64,000 bases of DNA from JAZKHT01 sp040385245. GTDB taxonomy: Bacteria; Pseudomonadota; Alphaproteobacteria; Rhodobacterales; Rhodobacteraceae. The position numbers and the translations under genes are program-made. Within the stretch, counting starts at the first letter, position 1; every line of letters begins with the position of its first letter. The notes below the pieces were generated by a model. That model had not been told where the DNA came from and ran no database searches. It saw only the letters and a program-made list of their open reading frames with translations. The stretch spans positions 310,001-374,000 of the forward strand of contig JAZKHT010000007.1 in NCBI GenBank assembly GCA_040385245.1, read 5' to 3'. Below, in pieces: positions 48,844 through 58,271 of the stretch.

Positions 48844-49689
48844 TTACCGGTTTCGGCGCAGCAAGATCACCTCGATCCGGTTGTTGCGCACGGCCATCGG
48901 GTTTGCGGCAACTGGTTTGCGATCCGCAAAGCCGCCGATGCGCTGGATGCGCGCGGCTGGCAGTCCCGCCTCTTGCAACAGGCCGCGCATCGCCTGCGCC
49001 CGCGCAGCCGAAAGCGACCATGTCGGATCGTCGATCAGCGTCAAAGGATAGGATTTGACATGCCCGTTCACCGCAACGGCGTTTTCGGCCAGACCCATCA
49101 CCTCGGTCAAGACGGTGGCGATCTGGCGCGTCATCGGCAGGGGGGTGGCGGTTTCCCCCTCGAACAGGGGCAGATCTTCCAGATCGAACAATTCGATCAC
49201 CAACCCTTCGTCCGTCACCTTTGTCACGACATGGCGCATCATCGATTCCATCGTCATGCTTTCGCCGCTGCGCGCGACCAACGATTTTTCCAGCATGGCA
49301 AGGGCGGCTTCTTCGGCCTGCGCCTCGCTGCCCTGACCGTCGGCACCGACGGCCCCGTTCGCCTGATGGTCCTGCGTCGGCACATTGGCCGAAGCGCCGG
49401 TGCCGTTCTGCGCAAGCGTCTTTTCCGACAGCACGGAATCGCCGCCGAAAGACCCATCACCCCCGCCAGAGATGCGGTTTACCGGGATCGTCGGATTGAA
49501 GTAATCCGCGATACCCTTGCGTTGTTTTTCCGTCGTCGCGTTCAACAGCCACATCAGCATGAAGAAGGCCATCATGGCCGTCACAAAGTCAGCATAGGCC
49601 ACTTTCCACGCCCCACCGTGGTGCCCGCCGCCCTGAATGATCTTCTTCCGCTTGATGATGACTGGCGCGGCATTACCTTGCCCGGCCAT
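48844..49689 (-). CDS. motB: Flagellar motor stator protein MotB
   Basis: A 281-residue protein. WKVAYADFVTAMMAFFMLM (28-46) has the conserved Asp34 that carries protons (or sodium) through the stator. A long acidic linker leads to a peptidoglycan-binding OmpA-like domain (about 155-280; VNGHVKSYPLT; SLSAARAQAMRGLL; NNRIEVILL). MotA is not adjacent. The gene lies directly upstream of flgE. Confidence 0.94.
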   Translation of the reverse strand: MAGQGNAAPVIIKRKKIIQGGGHHGGAWKVAYADFVTAMMAFFMLMWLLNATTEKQRKGIADYFNPTIPVNRISGGGDGSFGGDSVLSEKTLAQNGTGASANVPTQDHQANGAVGADGQGSEAQAEEAALAMLEKSLVARSGESMTMESMMRHVVTKVTDEGLVIELFDLEDLPLFEGETATPLPMTRQIATVLTEVMGLAENAVAVNGHVKSYPLTLIDDPTWSLSAARAQAMRGLLQEAGLPAARIQRIGGFADRKPVAANPMAVRNNRIEVILLRRNR

Positions 49690-49782
49690 TCACACCACCC
49701 ATTTATTCACCCAAGGCCGATCTTGCACGATCCCGGTCAACACAGGCTTAACCAGCGGAATTTGATAAGATTTTTCCGCGTT

Positions 49783-50688
49783 TCAGGCGGTGGTGCCAAT
49801 CAACTGCAACCGCGTGTCCAACCCGATCGCCGCATAATCCGCCCGAAACTGCCGCGCGGCGGCATAGCTGAGGGAAGCTTCGATCCGCACAGGGGCGGCG
49901 GGTGTGACCACCTCGAACCGCGCGCGTGGAAAGGCGGTGCGCGACGTCAGGAAATCAGCAAGGTCGGACGTGACCCATCCCCGCACGCCACACAGATCGA
50001 TGGCAAATCGTTGGAACGCCCGATCCGGCGCCACGATCCCCGCGTTCGGGAAATGTGCCAGCACATGGTCGCGCAACGCCCGGTTCACACCGCTGGCAAC
50101 GGCCCCGGTCAACGGATCGGGAAACAGTCCCAGCAGGCGCAACCGGCCGTGGCACGCGCTGCGTTCGTCGGCGTCGAACGGGCCGTGCAGGTGTATATCA
50201 TAGGTCGCGGTTTCGGGGTTTGAAAGGCAGACCAACACCCCTTTCACCCGCCGCAGCGTGCGGCGCTTCGTTCGGGCATCATCGGGAAAGAGCCCCTCAA
50301 GCGTCAGGCCGCCCGGTCCGGTCAATGCCCGCGCCGTTGCCGCGACATCCCTGCCAAGCCGTTCGGCAACCGCAGGCGCGATCCGGCCAATGTCTGCCCA
50401 TACGGGCAGGTGACAGGACAGATCGACCCGCGACAGCGTGGCATCAGTCTTGTCAACGCGCACGTTCAGGCCAAAGGCCCGCAAAAGGGCAACCAAAGCG
50501 TCGGCAGATTTCGCGTCGATGGCATCCGCCAAGGTGGAAGGGGCCTGTGTCAGGCGATCCAGCGCCTGATCAAAGGGCAGTCCGGCATGGTTTGCCAACG
50601 TCGCCGCCGCCAACGTCGCTGCCTGTGACGGGGCCAACAATGAAATACGGACAAGGTCGCGTGAAGACAGACCAGTTGGCACCGACAA
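49783..50688 (-). CDS. Conserved hypothetical protein of the flagellar locus
   Basis: A 301-residue protein. The N-terminal third (residues 5-100) is helical with a repeated LLA/AL pattern; residues 105-200 contain TKRRTLRRVKGVLVCLSNPE and a CHGRLRLLGLF segment. No enzymatic motif, signal peptide or membrane helix is visible. It may be a FliG-C-like or roseobacter-specific flagellar accessory, as it lies beside motB, but this is position only. The start is a TTG or nearby GTG after GAGAGGGG. Confidence 0.6.
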   Translation of the reverse strand: MSVPTGLSSRDLVRISLLAPSQAATLAAATLANHAGLPFDQALDRLTQAPSTLADAIDAKSADALVALLRAFGLNVRVDKTDATLSRVDLSCHLPVWADIGRIAPAVAERLGRDVAATARALTGPGGLTLEGLFPDDARTKRRTLRRVKGVLVCLSNPETATYDIHLHGPFDADERSACHGRLRLLGLFPDPLTGAVASGVNRALRDHVLAHFPNAGIVAPDRAFQRFAIDLCGVRGWVTSDLADFLTSRTAFPRARFEVVTPAAPVRIEASLSYAAARQFRADYAAIGLDTRLQLIGTTA

Positions 50689-50870
50689 CCCCTCTCGTTT
50701 GACACGCGTTAGTGTGCAAGCAAATCAATGGTTGATCGAATCTTAACGAATGTGAACGAAAACGCTCCGAACGGACCGGAACTTTTTGCACCTGTGGATT
50801 CTGGGGCACCATTATGCCTTTTTTATTGGCACAATTGACCGATCAGCGCACGGACGCTGTCCCATAGACG

Positions 50871-51899
50871 TCATTCAGCCGAAGACTTCGCCCATAGGTT
50901 GACGTCCTTTTCTTCCGAGATTCGGTCGATCTCGGCCAGTTCCGCCGCGCTGAAATCAAGGTTCCCGATAGCGCCGACGCAATCGACCACCTGTTCCGGC
51001 TTTGACGCGCCGATCAGGGCCGTGGTTATGCCACCATCGCGCAGCACCCACGCCAGCGCCATTTGCGCAAGCGACTGTTCCCGCCGTTGGGCCAGCGCAG
51101 CCAGCGCCTGCACGCTGGCAATGGCGCTGGGGGTGATGGTCGCCGGATCAAGCGATTTGCCCTGACTTGCGCGGCTGCCCGTGGGAATTCCGTTCAGGTA
51201 TTTCCCGGTCAGTATCCCCTGCGCAAGCGGCGTAAAGGCGATGGACCCCACCCCAAGATCACGCAACGTATCCTTTAGCCCGTCGGTTTCGACCCAGCGG
51301 TTCAGGATGTTGTAACTGGGCTGGTGGATCACGCAGGGCGTGCCCAGATCGTTCAGAATGGCCACCGCCTGCCGCGTGCGCTGGCTGTTATAGCTGGAAA
51401 TGCCCACATACAACGCCCGGCCGGTGCGCACGATATGGTCCAGCGCACCCATGGTTTCCTCCAGCGGGGTATCGGGGTCAAAGCGGTGCGAATAGAAGAT
51501 ATCGACATACTCCAGCCCCATCCGCTTTAACGATTGGTCACAGGACGCGATCAGGGATTTGCGGCTGCCCCATTCGCCATAGGGCCCGGCCCACATACCA
51601 TACCCGGCTTTGGAGCTGATGATCAGCTCGTCCCGATGCGCCTTGAAATCGGTCGCGAGGATATCGCCGAACGCTTCTTCGGCGCTGCCGGGCGGGGGGC
51701 CATAGTTGTTGGCCAGATCGAAATGGGTGATGCCATGGTCAAATGCCGTCTGGCAAATCGCCCGCTTGGTCGCGTGGGGCGTGTCATGCCCAAAGTTGTG
51801 CCACAGGCCAAGGGATATGGCAGGCAATTGCAGACCGGACTTGCCACAGCGGCGATAGATCATCCGGTCATAGCGGGTGTCTGCGGGGGTATAGGTCAT
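50871..51899 (-). CDS. Aldo/keto reductase (L-glyceraldehyde-3-phosphate reductase type)
   Basis: A 342-residue AKR-fold enzyme. Signatures: FDLANNYGPPPGSAEEAFG (catalytic Asp-Tyr, about 57-75), SSKAGYGMWAGPYGEWGSRK, the VDIFYSHRFDPDTPLEE segment, and a C-terminal NADPH-binding IGASKPEQVVD. It resembles YghZ/GprA reductases. ATG 51899 follows GAGGGACGC. It lies 64 bp after xylA and is probably co-transcribed; it may reduce a sugar-derived aldehyde. Confidence 0.9.
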   Translation of the reverse strand: MTYTPADTRYDRMIYRRCGKSGLQLPAISLGLWHNFGHDTPHATKRAICQTAFDHGITHFDLANNYGPPPGSAEEAFGDILATDFKAHRDELIISSKAGYGMWAGPYGEWGSRKSLIASCDQSLKRMGLEYVDIFYSHRFDPDTPLEETMGALDHIVRTGRALYVGISSYNSQRTRQAVAILNDLGTPCVIHQPSYNILNRWVETDGLKDTLRDLGVGSIAFTPLAQGILTGKYLNGIPTGSRASQGKSLDPATITPSAIASVQALAALAQRREQSLAQMALAWVLRDGGITTALIGASKPEQVVDCVGAIGNLDFSAAELAEIDRISEEKDVNLWAKSSAE

Positions 51900-51963
51900 G
51901 CGTCCCTCGTTCTCATGGCAAAGGCGGCGGCACCGGACCGCCGCCCCAGCCGTGGTCAATGTG

Positions 51964-53265
51964 TCAGACGAACCGGTTCCACAGGTTTTCCAAACGCTCT
52001 TGCCGCCCGGATATGGGCTGGGGGTTCAGGTCCCTGGCCGTGACAACGTCGGCGGCCTGTTCCAGCGACCCGGTCAACAGGGCCTGCGCCTCGGGCTTGG
52101 ACCATCCGGCATAACGGGCATCGCGGGCCTGCTCCAGCGCGCCGTCCTGCAACAACGCCGCCGCCGCCTTCAGCGCGCGGGCGCAAGTGTCCATGCCGCC
52201 GACGTGGGCAAGGATCAGATCCTCAGGCTCCAGCGATTGGCGGCGGATCTTGGCGTCAAAGTTGGTGCCGCCAGTGGTATAGCCGCCCGCCCGCAGGATT
52301 TCATAAAACGCCACCGCCTTTTCGGCGTGGTTGTTCGGGAATTGGTCGGTGTCCCAGCCGGACTGATAATCGTTCCGGTTCATGTCGATCGACCCGAAGA
52401 TGCCCAAGGCAGAGGCGAGCGCGATTTCATGTTCGAACGAATGACCGGCCAGAATGGCGTGGCCCTGTTCGATGTTCACCTGAACCTCTTTTTCCAGCCC
52501 GAAATCCACAAGGAACCCGTAAACAGTGGCCACATCATAATCATACTGGTGCTTGCTGGGCTCCTGCGGCTTTGGCTCTATCAGGATCGCACCCTTGAAG
52601 CCGATCTTGTGCTTGTATTCGACGACCTGCTGCAGGAACCGGCCCGCGTGGGCGCGTTCGGCCGCAAGATCCGTGTTCAGCAGGGTTTCATAGCCTTCGC
52701 GCCCGCCCCACAGAACGTAATTCTGGCCGCCCAGTTTCATCGTGGCGTCCATGTTCGCCTTTACCGTTGCAGCGGCATAGGCGTAGACGTCCGGGTCAGG
52801 GTTGGTCGCCGCACCCGACATCCAGCGCTTGTGGCTGAACATGTTCGCGGTGCCCCACAAAAGTTGCGTCTTGTGACTGGCCTGCTTCTGCCCAAGGTAA
52901 TCGACCATCTCATCCAGATTGCGCTTTGATTCCGCAAAACTGGCCCCTTCGGGGCGCACGTCGGCGTCGTGAAAGCAATAGAACGGCACGCCAAGGATAT
53001 GGAACATCTCGAACGCGACATCCGCCTTCAGCCGGGCCAACGCCATGGTGTCGCCAAACCACGGTCGGTCAAAGGTCTGCCCACCGAAGGGGTCACCACC
53101 CGGCCAGGCAAAGCTGTGCCAATAGGCGACGGCAAAGCGCAGATGATCCTCCATCCGCTTGCCCAGAATGATTTCATCGGGGTTGTAATGGCGAAACGCA
53201 AAGTCACTGGTTGCGCCCGCGCCTTCAAACTTGATGGCGGGGATACCTTTGAAAAAGTCGGTCAT
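51964..53265 (-). CDS. xylA: Xylose isomerase
   Basis: A 433-residue class II xylose isomerase. AYWHSFAWPGGDPFG (catalytic His, about 48-62), FCFHDADVRPEG (about 99-110), WGGREGYETLLNTD and IEPKPQEPSKHQYDYD (metal-binding) are invariant segments. It converts xylose to xylulose. It lies 9 bp after xylB and forms an operon with it and the transporter. Confidence 0.97.
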   Translation of the reverse strand: MTDFFKGIPAIKFEGAGATSDFAFRHYNPDEIILGKRMEDHLRFAVAYWHSFAWPGGDPFGGQTFDRPWFGDTMALARLKADVAFEMFHILGVPFYCFHDADVRPEGASFAESKRNLDEMVDYLGQKQASHKTQLLWGTANMFSHKRWMSGAATNPDPDVYAYAAATVKANMDATMKLGGQNYVLWGGREGYETLLNTDLAAERAHAGRFLQQVVEYKHKIGFKGAILIEPKPQEPSKHQYDYDVATVYGFLVDFGLEKEVQVNIEQGHAILAGHSFEHEIALASALGIFGSIDMNRNDYQSGWDTDQFPNNHAEKAVAFYEILRAGGYTTGGTNFDAKIRRQSLEPEDLILAHVGGMDTCARALKAAAALLQDGALEQARDARYAGWSKPEAQALLTGSLEQAADVVTARDLNPQPISGRQERLENLWNRFV

Positions 53266-53274
53266 GGCAGTTCC

Positions 53275-54714
53275 TTAGTGGCTTAACGCTTGAATGGCGG
53301 CTTGGGCAGCGCGGTGGCGGGCATGGCCCGCATCAAAGGCAGCAGTCAGGCTGCGGTCGGGGTCGATGGTGCGGGCGATGGGGGGAAGGGTGGCCACTTC
53401 GGCCCCCGCCCCGGTTGCGGCCATAAGGGCCAGACGTGCCGCGCCAAATGCGCCGCCAAAATCACCCGCGACAGGCAGATGCACGGGGATATCCAGTGCG
53501 GTGGCAATGGCGCGCAGCCAATAGTCAGACCGCGATCCGCCGCCAACAGCCAGCAGCCGTTCCAGCCTTGTGCCCGTGGCGGCCAGCGCATCACGGCTGT
53601 CGCGGATGGCAAAAGTCACGCCTTCCAGCACGGCGCGGGTGCCTGCGGCACGGTCGGTCGCGTGTTCCAGCCCCAGAAACGCACCGCGGATGGCGGCATC
53701 GTTCAACGGCGTGCGTTCGCCGCCAAGATAGGGCAGGAAATGCGTCTTTCCCGGTGCCTGCAACGGGCCAAGACCGCCGGTCAGATCGGCCGCCGTCGCC
53801 CCCACAAGCCCAGCATACCAGTTCAACGCATCGGTCGCGGCCAGAATGACGCCCATCTGATGCCAGGTGTTCGGCAGCGCATGGCAGAACGTATGCACCG
53901 CCGTTTCGGGTGCGGGCTGATAGCCATCATTCGCGGCAAACAGCACGCCGCTGGTGCCAAGGGACACAAACGCCTCGCCCGCGCGAACAACGCCCACACC
54001 CACGCCGGATGCGGCATTGTCGCCGCCGCCGCCCGCCACGACCACGCCCTTTGGCAGGCCCCAACGGCCCGCCAGCGCATCGCGCAAAGACCCCGAAACC
54101 TGCGACCCTTCAACCAGTCGCGGCATATGGCTGCGCGTCAGACCGGTCGCGGCAAGGCAATCGTCCGACCAGTCGCGCCGCCCGGTGTCCAGCCAGCTTG
54201 TCCCGGCGGCGTCCGACATTTCTGCGACGTGTTCGCCCGTCAGCCACAGGCGGAGATAATCCTTGGGCAGCAGCACCTTGGCCACCTTTTCCCAGATCCG
54301 CGGTTCGTGCCGCTGCACCCACATCAGTTTCGGCGCGGTAAAGCCGGGAAAGACGATATTGCCCGTCACGCGGCGGAACAGCGGATCGCTGTCCAGTTCA
54401 GCCGCCTCTTCAAAGCTGCGGGTGTCATTCCACAGGATGCAGGGGCGCAACACTTCGTCCGCGCTGTCCAGCAGGGTGGCACCGTGCATGTGACCCGACA
54501 GACCAATCCCGCGCACGTTGCCCAGACCATGGGCCGACAGCGCATCCATCACCGTTTCCGCCGCTGCGATCCAGTCGGCGGGGGATTGTTCGCTGTGCCC
54601 ATCCGCAGGACGTTGCACGGTCAAGGGGGCGCTGGCTTCGGCCAGCACCCCCTGATCCGCACCGATCAAAATACCTTTGAGACCGGATGTCCCAAGGTCC
54701 AGTCCGATATACAT
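53275..54714 (-). CDS. xylB: Xylulokinase
   Basis: A 479-residue FGGY-family kinase. YIGLDLGTSGLKGILI at the N-terminus, the SGHMHGATLLD segment, and VVAGGGGDNAASGVGVG (ATP-binding, about 250-266), with LLAVGGGSRSDYWLRAIA near the C-terminus. It phosphorylates xylulose to xylulose 5-phosphate. ATG 54714 overlaps the xylG stop by one base (TGATG); an in-frame GTG at 54717 adds one residue. Confidence 0.96.
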   Translation of the reverse strand: MYIGLDLGTSGLKGILIGADQGVLAEASAPLTVQRPADGHSEQSPADWIAAAETVMDALSAHGLGNVRGIGLSGHMHGATLLDSADEVLRPCILWNDTRSFEEAAELDSDPLFRRVTGNIVFPGFTAPKLMWVQRHEPRIWEKVAKVLLPKDYLRLWLTGEHVAEMSDAAGTSWLDTGRRDWSDDCLAATGLTRSHMPRLVEGSQVSGSLRDALAGRWGLPKGVVVAGGGGDNAASGVGVGVVRAGEAFVSLGTSGVLFAANDGYQPAPETAVHTFCHALPNTWHQMGVILAATDALNWYAGLVGATAADLTGGLGPLQAPGKTHFLPYLGGERTPLNDAAIRGAFLGLEHATDRAAGTRAVLEGVTFAIRDSRDALAATGTRLERLLAVGGGSRSDYWLRAIATALDIPVHLPVAGDFGGAFGAARLALMAATGAGAEVATLPPIARTIDPDRSLTAAFDAGHARHRAAQAAIQALSH

Positions 54715-55478
54715 CACGCGGCCTTCGCAGGTTTCTTGCCCAGAATGATCATGCCAAGGATGTCATCATCGGTAACCTCATCGACATTCACGGTTCCGAC
54801 AAGCTGACCGTTCTTCATCACCGATGCCCGGTCGCAAAGCTTCATCACGTTGTGGATGTCGTGTTCGATCAGGAAGATGCCCAGACCCTGACGCTTCAGT
54901 TCCTGGATCAGTTCGGCCACCATCTGCGTCTCGTGTGGGCCAAGGGCGGCGGTGGGTTCGTCCATGATCAGGATCTTGGCGTTGAAATAGACGGCCCGCG
55001 CGATGGCGACCGATTGGCGCTGACCGCCCGACAGGGCGCTGACCGGGACGCTGAACTTGCGGAAATTCGGGTTCAGCCGCGCCATGATCTTGCGGGTTTC
55101 GGCCTCCATCTTGCTGTCATCGACAAAGCCGCCGCGCCCGACGATTTCGCGCCCCAGAAACAGATTGGACGCCGCATCAAGGTTATCTGCCAGCGCAAGC
55201 GTCTGGTAGATCGTCTCGATGTTCAAAGACCGGGCATCGCGCGGGTTGTTGATCTCAACTTTTTCGCCGTTGATCAGGATGTCACCGTGATCGGCCTTGT
55301 AGGCCCCGGACAGGCATTTGATCAACGTGGATTTCCCGGCACCGTTGTGGCCCAGCAGGCCGACAACCTCGCCCGGATATAGATCGACGGTGACGTGATC
55401 GACGGCCTTGATCCCGCCAAATGAAATCGAGATGTCGCGCAGCTCGACCAAAGGCGTTCCGCGATTGGGATTGCTCAT
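54714..55478 (-). CDS. xylG: Sugar ABC transporter ATP-binding protein, single domain
   Basis: A 254-residue ATPase with GHNGAGKST Walker A, LSGGQRQSVAIARA signature and ILIMDEPTAALG Walker B. E. coli XylG has two fused ATPase domains (about 510 residues); this protein has one and presumably works as a homodimer, as in the FrcA/single-domain sugar ATPases. ATG 55478 has AAGGGA ahead. It sits between the permease and xylB, 14 bp from xylH. Confidence 0.92.
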   Translation of the reverse strand: MSNPNRGTPLVELRDISISFGGIKAVDHVTVDLYPGEVVGLLGHNGAGKSTLIKCLSGAYKADHGDILINGEKVEINNPRDARSLNIETIYQTLALADNLDAASNLFLGREIVGRGGFVDDSKMEAETRKIMARLNPNFRKFSVPVSALSGGQRQSVAIARAVYFNAKILIMDEPTAALGPHETQMVAELIQELKRQGLGIFLIEHDIHNVMKLCDRASVMKNGQLVGTVNVDEVTDDDILGMIILGKKPAKAA

Positions 55479-55492
55479 GGTTACGTCCCTTT

Positions 55493-56884
55493 TCACTTGA
55501 TGCGTTTGCGGTAAACGATGTCCAGCCACACGGCGAGGACAAGCGCGATGCCGATCACGATCCGCTGGTAGGACCCGTCGCCAAAGCCGATCAGCACCAT
55601 GCCGGTCTGCAACGACGTCAGGATCAGGGCCCCGATGATGGCACCGTAAATTGTCCCCACACCGCCAGCCAGCGATGTGCCGCCGACAACGGCTGCGGCG
55701 ATCACATACAGTTCGTCAAGGTTGCCCATCGCGTTGGTCGCGCTGTTCTGGCGGGCCGCGCCGATCACGGCCGCAATCCCCGCAAGACCACCCATCAGCG
55801 CGAAAATCTTCACCGTCATGGACCGGGTGTTGATGCCGGAAAGGGCCGCCGCTTCGGGGTTGCCACCGATGGCAAAGACATAACGGCCAAACCGCGTGCG
55901 CGTCATTAGAACGGTCATGAAGATGGCGACCGCGATCAGGATCAGCACCGGGTAGGCAAAGCCGTGGCCGAATTGGCCGCAGACGTCATTGTAGATGGTG
56001 TCGTTGCTTTGGGCGCAGGCCGGAACCTCTTGCCCAATCTCTGCATAGTATTTCGTGATGTTGCCGCGTGGCCAGACATAGGAGTTGACCAGCGCCGTCG
56101 CCCCGATGATCACGGCACAGATCAGGCCGATCACAAAGGTTTCGGCCCAGACCGGGCGCTGCGCAAACTCGTGCAGACGTCGCGACTTGCGACCGCTGAT
56201 GAACACCCAGATGACAAAGGCGCAGGCGATGACACCGAAAATCCAGCTTCCAGTCCGACCAAGTGCCCCGAACGACCCGCCGCCGATAAGCGCGAATGAA
56301 TCGTCCAGCGGCGCGATGGTCTTGCCACCGGCCACCAGAAACGCCGCGCCGCGCCAGACCAAAAGACCGCCCAGCGTCACGATGAACGACGGGATGCCCA
56401 GAAACGCGATCAGAACCCCCTGAAACGCGCCGATCAGCGCACCCATGGCAATGCCGAAGGTGACCGTGATGATCCAGATGGACGGATGACCCAATCCAAG
56501 GCTGGGTGTCAGCCATTCAACTTGCAACAGGCCCATGTACATGCCGACCATGCCCATGATCGACCCGACAGACAGGTCGATGTTGCGGGTGATGATGACC
56601 AGCACCATCCCTGTCGCCATGATCCCGATATAGGATGTCTGAACGCTCAGGTTCCAAAGGTTCCGCGGCGTCAGAAAACCGTTTGCTTCGGATTGCGAAG
56701 CGCCCAGAAGCATCGAGGGCCGGTTCAGAATGAAGGCAGAGTAGGCCTCAAAGGCGATCCAGATCAGAAGCAGCGCTCCGACCATGCCCAACAGGCGGGG
56801 ATCGATCTCGGTTGCACGCAGAAAGCGCGAGAAGGCACCGTCTTGCGTCTGTGCAGCTTGGGGCGAATGCGGTGAGTCGGTCAT
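55493..56884 (-). CDS. xylH: Xylose ABC transporter permease XylH
   Basis: A 463-residue inner-membrane permease of the RbsC/XylH family with about ten hydrophobic helices. The segment GFLTPRNLWNLSVQTSYIGIMATGMV is followed by NIDLSVGSIMGM (about 124-135) and GTIYGAIIGALILTSLQ. It also shows the long extramembrane insert VWPRGNITKYYAEIGQEVP (about residues 280-315), typical of XylH. ATG 56884 is the family-like start; the in-frame 56953 start lies in the intergenic region. Confidence 0.93.
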   Translation of the reverse strand: MTDSPHSPQAAQTQDGAFSRFLRATEIDPRLLGMVGALLLIWIAFEAYSAFILNRPSMLLGASQSEANGFLTPRNLWNLSVQTSYIGIMATGMVLVIITRNIDLSVGSIMGMVGMYMGLLQVEWLTPSLGLGHPSIWIITVTFGIAMGALIGAFQGVLIAFLGIPSFIVTLGGLLVWRGAAFLVAGGKTIAPLDDSFALIGGGSFGALGRTGSWIFGVIACAFVIWVFISGRKSRRLHEFAQRPVWAETFVIGLICAVIIGATALVNSYVWPRGNITKYYAEIGQEVPACAQSNDTIYNDVCGQFGHGFAYPVLILIAVAIFMTVLMTRTRFGRYVFAIGGNPEAAALSGINTRSMTVKIFALMGGLAGIAAVIGAARQNSATNAMGNLDELYVIAAAVVGGTSLAGGVGTIYGAIIGALILTSLQTGMVLIGFGDGSYQRIVIGIALVLAVWLDIVYRKRIK

Positions 56885-56989
56885 GTCCTCGTCCAACTTA
56901 TGAGAGGGATCGGCCGGGGCCGCTGTGCGTGCGTTTGCACGGATTGCGCCCAAAGCCTCGGGTGCAGGGCCGTCCGACTTTGAAAGGAG

Positions 56990-57018
56990 CCGGCGCCGCC
57001 CATGAAAGGCGGCGCCGG
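56990..57018 (-). terminator. Strong hairpin between xylF and xylH
   Basis: CCGGCGCCGCC (56990-57000) and GGCGGCGCCGG (57008-57018) form a perfect 11-bp stem with a 7-nt loop, 15 bp after the xylF stop. It has no T run on the minus strand. It probably protects the xylF mRNA end and lowers expression of the membrane genes relative to the binding protein, as in malE-malF. Confidence 0.65.
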
Positions 57019-57032
57019 AAGATCAGCCTAGA

Positions 57033-58058
57033 TCACTGGCAGGCAGCGACGCCTTCAGCAGCGCCTTCGCAAGCCTGCTCTTTGGTGATGTGGCCCGCGT
57101 CGATCGCCAGGTTCAGCGTGTCCTTGGTGATCGGGGTCGGGTTCAGAAGGATTGCGTTCATTTCAACGCCCTTCTCACCGCCCGAGAACTTCGACGCACC
57201 CGGGATCGCGTCAAGCGCGGTGCCGTCGGCCAGCAGACCGGCGATTTCGCCAGCGGCCTTGCCCAGGTCACGCGCGTTCTTCCAGACCGAAACGGTCTGG
57301 GTGCCGCGCGCCACACGGTTGATCGCGGCAAGGTCGCCGTCCTGGCCACCCAGCGGAACGTTCAGGCCCTGTGCTGCAAGCGCAGCCGCAGCACCACCGG
57401 CCATGCCGTCGTTCTGCGACAGAACGGCGTCAACGGCGTTGTTGTTGGCGGTCAGGATCTGTTCCATGTTCTTTTGTGCGTTCTCGGGCTTCCAGCCGTC
57501 CGAGTTCGCTTCGCCAACGATCACGATGTCACCCGAGGCAACAGCGGCGCCGATGACTTCTTCCATGCCCTGACGGAGGAAGCCGACGTTCGGATCACCG
57601 GGGTCGCCCTTGATGATCGCGTAGTTGCCTTTGGGCGCAACGGCGAACACCGACTCGGCAATGATCCGGCCCACGCCGACGTTGTCGAATGTCAGATAGA
57701 AGGTGCGTGCATCTTCGATCAGACGGTCATAGCCGACGACCGGGATACCTTCGGCAGCGGCCTTTTCGATGGCCGGCGCGATGGCGTCCTTGTCCCAGGC
57801 GTTGATGATCAGGGCGTCAACGCCTTGGGCGATCAGCGCGTCAACATCGCTAAGTTGCTTTTCAGCCGACGACTGGGCGTCAGCCGAAACATACTCGTTG
57901 CCTGCAGCCTCGATAGCAGCCTTCATCGCGGCTTCGTCGATCTTCCAACGCTCTTCCTGGAACTGTGCCCAGGAAACGCCGATTTTTTTGCCTTCGGCAA
58001 GAGCGGCAGACGACAACCCGGCGGCGGCGATGACCGCCAGCAAAAGTGCATTACGCAT
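57033..58058 (-). CDS. xylF: Periplasmic xylose-binding protein
   Basis: A 341-residue solute-binding protein behind GGAGGATAATA (ATG 58058). The signal peptide is cleaved near LAEGKK (residue 22). It has the periplasmic binding protein I fold: IGVSWAQFQEERWKIDEAAM, LIINAWDKDAIAPAIEKA, VVGYDRLIEDA and GGQDGDLAAINRVARGTQTV, all typical of XylF. It delivers xylose to XylH/XylG. The long upstream extension to 58574 runs back through the divergent regulator region and is not real. Confidence 0.95.
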   Translation of the reverse strand: MRNALLLAVIAAAGLSSAALAEGKKIGVSWAQFQEERWKIDEAAMKAAIEAAGNEYVSADAQSSAEKQLSDVDALIAQGVDALIINAWDKDAIAPAIEKAAAEGIPVVGYDRLIEDARTFYLTFDNVGVGRIIAESVFAVAPKGNYAIIKGDPGDPNVGFLRQGMEEVIGAAVASGDIVIVGEANSDGWKPENAQKNMEQILTANNNAVDAVLSQNDGMAGGAAAALAAQGLNVPLGGQDGDLAAINRVARGTQTVSVWKNARDLGKAAGEIAGLLADGTALDAIPGASKFSGGEKGVEMNAILLNPTPITKDTLNLAIDAGHITKEQACEGAAEGVAACQ

Positions 58059-58119
58059 TATTATCCTCCCTATGGATGCGGCCAGCGCATGGCCGGTCCG
58101 ACGGATTCGTCGGCACGGC

Positions 58120-58220
58120 GGGAAATTGCCGCGAATAATTTCAGTTGTCAAAATAAAAATCGTGGTCTTATCTATGAACGCCCGTAAAAATTGCCAGTTC
58201 ACGCTGCTCTGCAGCAATTT
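58120..58220. promoter_or_regulatory. Divergent xylF/xylR control region with candidate operator half-sites
   Basis: AAATTGCC occurs at 58123-58130 and 58188-58195, and its inverse GCAATTT at 58214-58220. On the minus strand a perfect TTGACA -35 box lies at 58150-58145; the -10 expected about 17 bp further on overlaps the first AAATTGCC. Such half-sites around a promoter fit repression by the adjacent ROK protein. No operator has been matched by computation. Confidence 0.45.
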
Positions 58221-58271
58221 ACACGCTGCGGGCGAAGAAATCACCCACCTATTTGTTTGGAGACCAAAGTA

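Noticed and set aside
53290..54807. Long plus-strand frame opposite xylB, and similar long frames opposite ubiB and xylF
   Set aside because: These are mirror frames of high-G+C genes. The opposite strands encode well-conserved enzymes, and the shadows have no family features.
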